Of a DNA stretch of 64,000 nt, positions 60,418 to 64,000 are shown piece by piece. How positions within the stretch are numbered: the first letter of the stretch is position 1; every line of letters starts with the position of its first letter. The notes below the pieces were generated by a model. The model was not told the DNA's origin, made no database searches, and was given only the letters and a program-made list of their open reading frames with translations. The position numbers and the translations under genes are program-made. This stretch comes from Wurfbainia villosa (Eukaryota; Streptophyta; Magnoliopsida; Zingiberales; Zingiberaceae), in the NCBI GenBank assembly GCA_025175895.1, contig CM045990.1:5642001-5706000 (forward strand), written 5' to 3'.

Positions 60418-62678
60418 TGTTGGGTTTCCCACACATGGCAGTGTATGTTCGAACACGTTTAAGTAAACATGCACATATCGGAAGTAATAAAAGAAATAAA
60501 TCTAATTTATTACAACACACACATCATACTCATGCAGGATACAATATGTGTAAACATAATCTCTATTTAAAAATTTTGTAATAAAAGAAAACTTATACTA
60601 TGTATACCTGACGGATCACGTGTAGTGGGAATGACATCAATTGTAGCGACTCTTGCTAGAATAGCCTCTATCCGTATCCACGCTGAGTATCATCGGGATA
60701 TCTTCACAAAGTCACAAGCCTCATCTTCGCAAAAGTCACTAGCCTCGAGTCGAAGACGATGTGATCCGAGAGACGATCACAATCCGAAATAAATTCGGAT
60801 CCAAAAAAAAGTTTCACAAACTCGCTTGTCGAAAGCGGTTTCCGTCAACTGTTTGACGAAAAAATTAACCCTCCACCTATGAGGATTGCCAGAGAAATAA
60901 TCCTCGGCAAGTAGGTCACTGTCGGAGCGCTAAACACCGACCAAACGACCTCTCCACGCAAAGGAAAACAAGCTATCCAAAACTGGACATCTTGTATAGG
61001 TGGAAGAAGTGGTTGGCCAAGGTTTGGCTGGCTGCTCCTTGGTCACCGATGACCAAGGGTGGTTGGCCGGCAACTGAGGGTGGGCCCAAGGGATACGGGC
61101 GGCTGGTGGGTGGCCGGCGGCAAGGAGGGGCGGCAGTAGCAATGGGCGGCGGCAGCTCCTTTGGGAGGCAAGGGCTTGGGCGGCAAGAGCAAGGAGAAGA
61201 GGAGTTGGGTTGGGCGGCAACCTTTTGGGTTGATTAAGGTTTCCAAAACCCTTAAGCCATATTTTATAGAGAGCGTATTTCTTGTCCATCAAGAAACCTT
61301 CTCCTAGGGGTTTTTAGTTCATAACCAAAACCCGCTAACCCACTCCAATAACTTAAGTTAAAATAAACCAAACTGTATTGGTCTATTTTAAGTTAAAATA
61401 AACCGAACCAACTTCGGTTCATTCGTTTAAAACAAACCAAACCCCTTTGGTTTATTTTCCACCATTGGATTAGAACCAAATCAATTTGGTTCATCCATCA
61501 TGTCTCCATTATACTTGACCCATCCATGCTTTCGATGAGACTGAAACAATTTCACACTCGCTCTTTGTTTAGTCCAACCAAACCAAGCCTCTCTCGATCT
61601 AAGAATCCTATTCTCAAACTCATTTTAAATCCTTCGGATTACACTCATTGTGCATGTAACCAAATAGGTTCCCGGTTTATATTGGCCTTCTACAATTAAC
61701 CATTATTTATAGAACGATCATGAGTGGCACCTAGTAGTTCATCATGATCCCCAATTAATCAAAAAATCAACGGTTGATCCCAGAACGATTTCTGAAACCC
61801 TTCAGTAGCTACAATGAATTGTGCCCCATTCCTTTCAATCATCTTATACCCACTTAGTTCAGGACATGGTCTATTGTGTCAATCCCTACTAGATTGACTA
61901 CGTCAAACCTAGCCAAAGTATTACTTCCTCGTCCTCCGGATTCTAGTTAATGCACATGTATCCAAGAGTATTATACTCTAAACATGTAATGCTTTGGCTA
62001 AAGACTTTAGTAACAATCTGACCAGAGGCCATAGGGTATACATCTCCTCGCAAGGAGCAATGAATCCTTTGTAGGCTATTCAAACACCTTCGGCCACTTC
62101 GACTTATACCCAATCATCCCGGGTCCACATCTCCTCGGAGATGCTTGCTTAAGATGTCAAAGCATAAGTCTTCATGACCAAGATGACTTGAATACCGCAA
62201 GTCGAAGGAACATCATACTTAAGTTGCTGTAAGAACTTCATTGACATATCCTTATATGCAGAGAATCATATGAAGTCTTACAGCTGATCACTCTAATGAA
62301 CTAGTTACCATAACTAGCATCCACGATTAACTCCAGACATCCCAATGTCTCCAGCCAATGAGAAATAGCTGCTTGGATAAACCAAAGAGTATACCTTGTG
62401 CTAGTCTCAACAGAATTTATGGCATCCTAATCCATCAATTCATCGACAAGGGATAATTCCAATACATCACAATTACACATGTAGAGAAACTCACTAGTTG
62501 TGATCCAATCACAAATTCTCTCATGCTTTGAATCGTATTGCGGACATCCAGTAAATGAGTTTAAGTTCCAATCAAATACATGAAAACACGTATACTCAAA
62601 TAGTGAATCTTCATTTATCAAATAAATGGAACAACCATAAGGTGATTGCCTTAGGACACCTCTCATATATTACTAACA
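60418..62678 (-). mobile_element. solo LTR H (probably copia)
   Basis: 2261 bp, plus strand TGTTGGGTTTCCC...ATTACTAACA, flanked by TTTTT (60413-60417 and 62679-62683). Minus TATAAAA is at 61262-61268. No internal region. Orientation is inferred from the TATA box and from the LTR start TGTTAG on minus. No second copy is in the window, so the boundaries rest on TG/CA ends and a low-information TSD. Frames near 60930-61290 are GC-rich repeat readings, not recognised genes. Confidence 0.72.
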
Positions 62679-62683
62679 TTTTT

Positions 62684-63015
62684 TCACTAGGTGAACTTGA
62701 CTCTTGGGAACCCAAAATTTATTTGGTCCAACTTGGTTGACTAAGCTAGACTTAGGAACCCATGCTTGGGCTCGATTATTTGCATTTTGGCTAAGTAATG
62801 ACATGCATGATTTATAGGAGGATTTAGCTTTGTGTCCGAGTCCGGACTTGTTGTACATGGCTCGCTGAGATCCAAGCATCATGTTGAGATACTTGGAGCC
62901 CAAAGTGAACTTTTTCAACGGTCCAGTTAGATCTTCTACTTGCTTTTTCAGGACCGAGTTCTCTTCCTCAAGCTTTGTACCTTGAGTTGAGTCTCTATCT
63001 TTAGTTTGACAAGTT
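62684..63015 (-). pseudogene. element I Gag, C-terminal fragment
   Basis: The minus strand reads EEENSVLKKQVEDLTGPLKK and KFTLGSKYLNMMLGSQRAMY, then WVPKSSLVNQVGPNKFWVPK. This matches the F Gag C-terminus (EKFTIGSNTLNMIIGSQR, NPIGKNLFWVPKS). Everything upstream (primer site, capsid core, zinc knuckle) is missing: the fragment begins within about 20 bases of the LTR end. The C-terminus is cut by solo LTR H. Confidence 0.85.
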
Positions 63016-63020
63016 GAAGT

Positions 63021-64000
63021 TGTAGGTGATCGATCGGCCGGCTAGAGGGGGGTGAATAGCCCTCTTTCGTTGGATAAAGGAATTTGCCCATCTACAAACA
63101 AGATTAGCGCAAGCGGAAAAACAAAACAAGACAAGCAAATAGAAATGACAAGAATATAAACGCTAACACAATATGTAACGTGGTTCACGGCTACGCCGCT
63201 AATCCACGGTCTGATTCGTCCACGGTGAATCACTCCGCAAGCTTCCACTAGATCTCTCCTTTGCACAAAGCTAGGTGAAGGTAACCTATTTTACACAAGG
63301 ATCACTCTTCTACAATAGAATGAAGTTTAGCACTAGTAGAAGAGTGGAAAACCATTTAGGGCACTTTGGGAGTAGTTGGGAGTTCAAGAATTAGGTTCCC
63401 AAAGCCCCACACCCTTCCCCTTTATAGAGGAAGAGGGTTTCTTCCCGTTGACACAGGAGCAGTCGACTGATGTCCCTATCAGTCGACTGGTCCTGTAGTC
63501 GTTGCCCAATAACGGCTGCTTTCCACGTTGGATTTCATCCAACGGCACTGGCATCAGTCGACTGATATTGCCATCAGTCGACTGATGCTCGATTAGTCGA
63601 GTGCTCTGCGAGCTCGACTCCATTCTGCGTCTTGCGATGCAGTGCTATCGATCATATCATCCCTTAGCGGATCGATGATGTCGACAACGATCATTGCCGA
63701 TCCATAGCGATCGGGCCTAAAAGCCCATCGATCGAGATACGATCAAACCCATTCGAATTAGAGCAATCGACTGCCATTCCATGGTAGTTGACTGATGTCG
63801 GAAAATCTCATCCAACACTTAGCCAAATGGCCAAGTTTCACCTAGGAGCTCTACCCCTTCCCGGGTTACATTCGCTCACTCTCATCCCTCGGAGTCCCTC
63901 GCCTTTGAAGTTATCTTCGTCCGGCCACGTCCCTCGGATGCGCCAAGCGCACGACTCTGCAACATCATCCTTCGTGTCTCGCCCTGAAGTCTATTTCCTC
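63021..64000 (-). repeat. element I 5' LTR, truncated by window end
   Basis: Plus TGTAGGTGATCGATCGG; on minus it aligns with F LTR positions from about 46610 to 47604. The TATA box is at 63421-63426 (minus TATAAA). Paired GTCGAC palindromes lie at 63460 and 63480, and at 63555 and 63575. The inverted pair is ATTAGCG (63103) and CGCTAAC (63161). Confidence 0.85.

Larger units (their letters stand above)
56121..64000 (-). mobile_element. element I, Sirevirus-like, with internal deletion and an unusual ORF; runs off the window
   Basis: On the minus strand: LTR (64000-63021, incomplete), C-terminal Gag fragment (63015-62684), solo LTR H, non-coding region, a plant-transposon-type ORF (59073-57961), stem-loop, 106-bp repeats, a purine tract and a 3' LTR fragment (56505-56121). 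The right LTR matches F along its length. I see no pol. Whether the left LTR fragment and the right LTR form one pair cannot be tested, because they cover different parts of the LTR. Confidence 0.72.

Noticed and set aside
60930..61292. Pro/Ala/Leu-rich ORF that could look like a signal or cell-wall protein
   Set aside because: It lies in solo LTR H next to its TATA box, and three frames are open on both strands from GC-rich repeats; no family match.

Overview
The window looks like nuclear DNA from a large-genome flowering plant. It contains no recognisable host gene: almost every base can be assigned to LTR retrotransposons nested inside one another. A monocot is possible, but the sequence alone does not settle the species. 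The assignments rest on long terminal repeats read directly (TG...CA ends), 5-bp target-site duplications (TSDs) on both sides of most insertions, tRNA-Met-type primer sites (TGGTATCAGAGCC), polypurine tracts next to LTRs, and recognisable Gag, protease, integrase, reverse transcriptase and RNase H fragments.

Layout, outermost first. (I) A Sirevirus-like, minus-strand element lacking recognisable pol occupies 56121-64000 and runs off the right end. It carries a solo LTR (H, 60418-62678, TSD TTTTT). (Athila) A Ty3/gypsy Athila-type element, minus strand, spans the left edge to 56120 and sits in the LTR of I. It has been split by four insertions: solo copia LTR C (3928-6192, TSD CTATT), copia B (8352-17201, TSD GCACC), copia A (17806-26612, TSD GACTG) and copia D (26934-55211, TSD AGGAT). 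D is in turn split by copia E (31991-51586, TSD AAGAA/AAGCA). E is split by two plus-strand gag-only elements: G (34145-40626, TSD TCATG) and F (43432-47604, 5' LTR almost lost). The deepest path is I > Athila > D > E > G, five levels.

Families. A, C and D are one copia family (LTR start TGTAGGGATG or TGTTGGNATG). B and E are a second copia family. F, G and I form a third group with Sirevirus-like Gag (or its C-terminal part) and no identifiable protease, integrase or RT. They would need enzymes from a partner element to move. All pol genes seen here carry stops, frameshifts or lost catalytic residues, so no element looks autonomous.

The most interesting structure is in the non-coding parts of F, G and I. 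A stem-loop with arms CATCTCAC/GTGAGATG is conserved downstream of the last coding region in all three. A second inverted pair, GTTAGCG/CGCTAAC, lies near the LTR 3' end. GTCGAC palindromes occur in pairs spaced 20-21 bp in the LTRs, and G has an array of small CCAAG/CTTGG hairpins in U3. G also has one strongly diverged block between two LTRs that are otherwise nearly identical.
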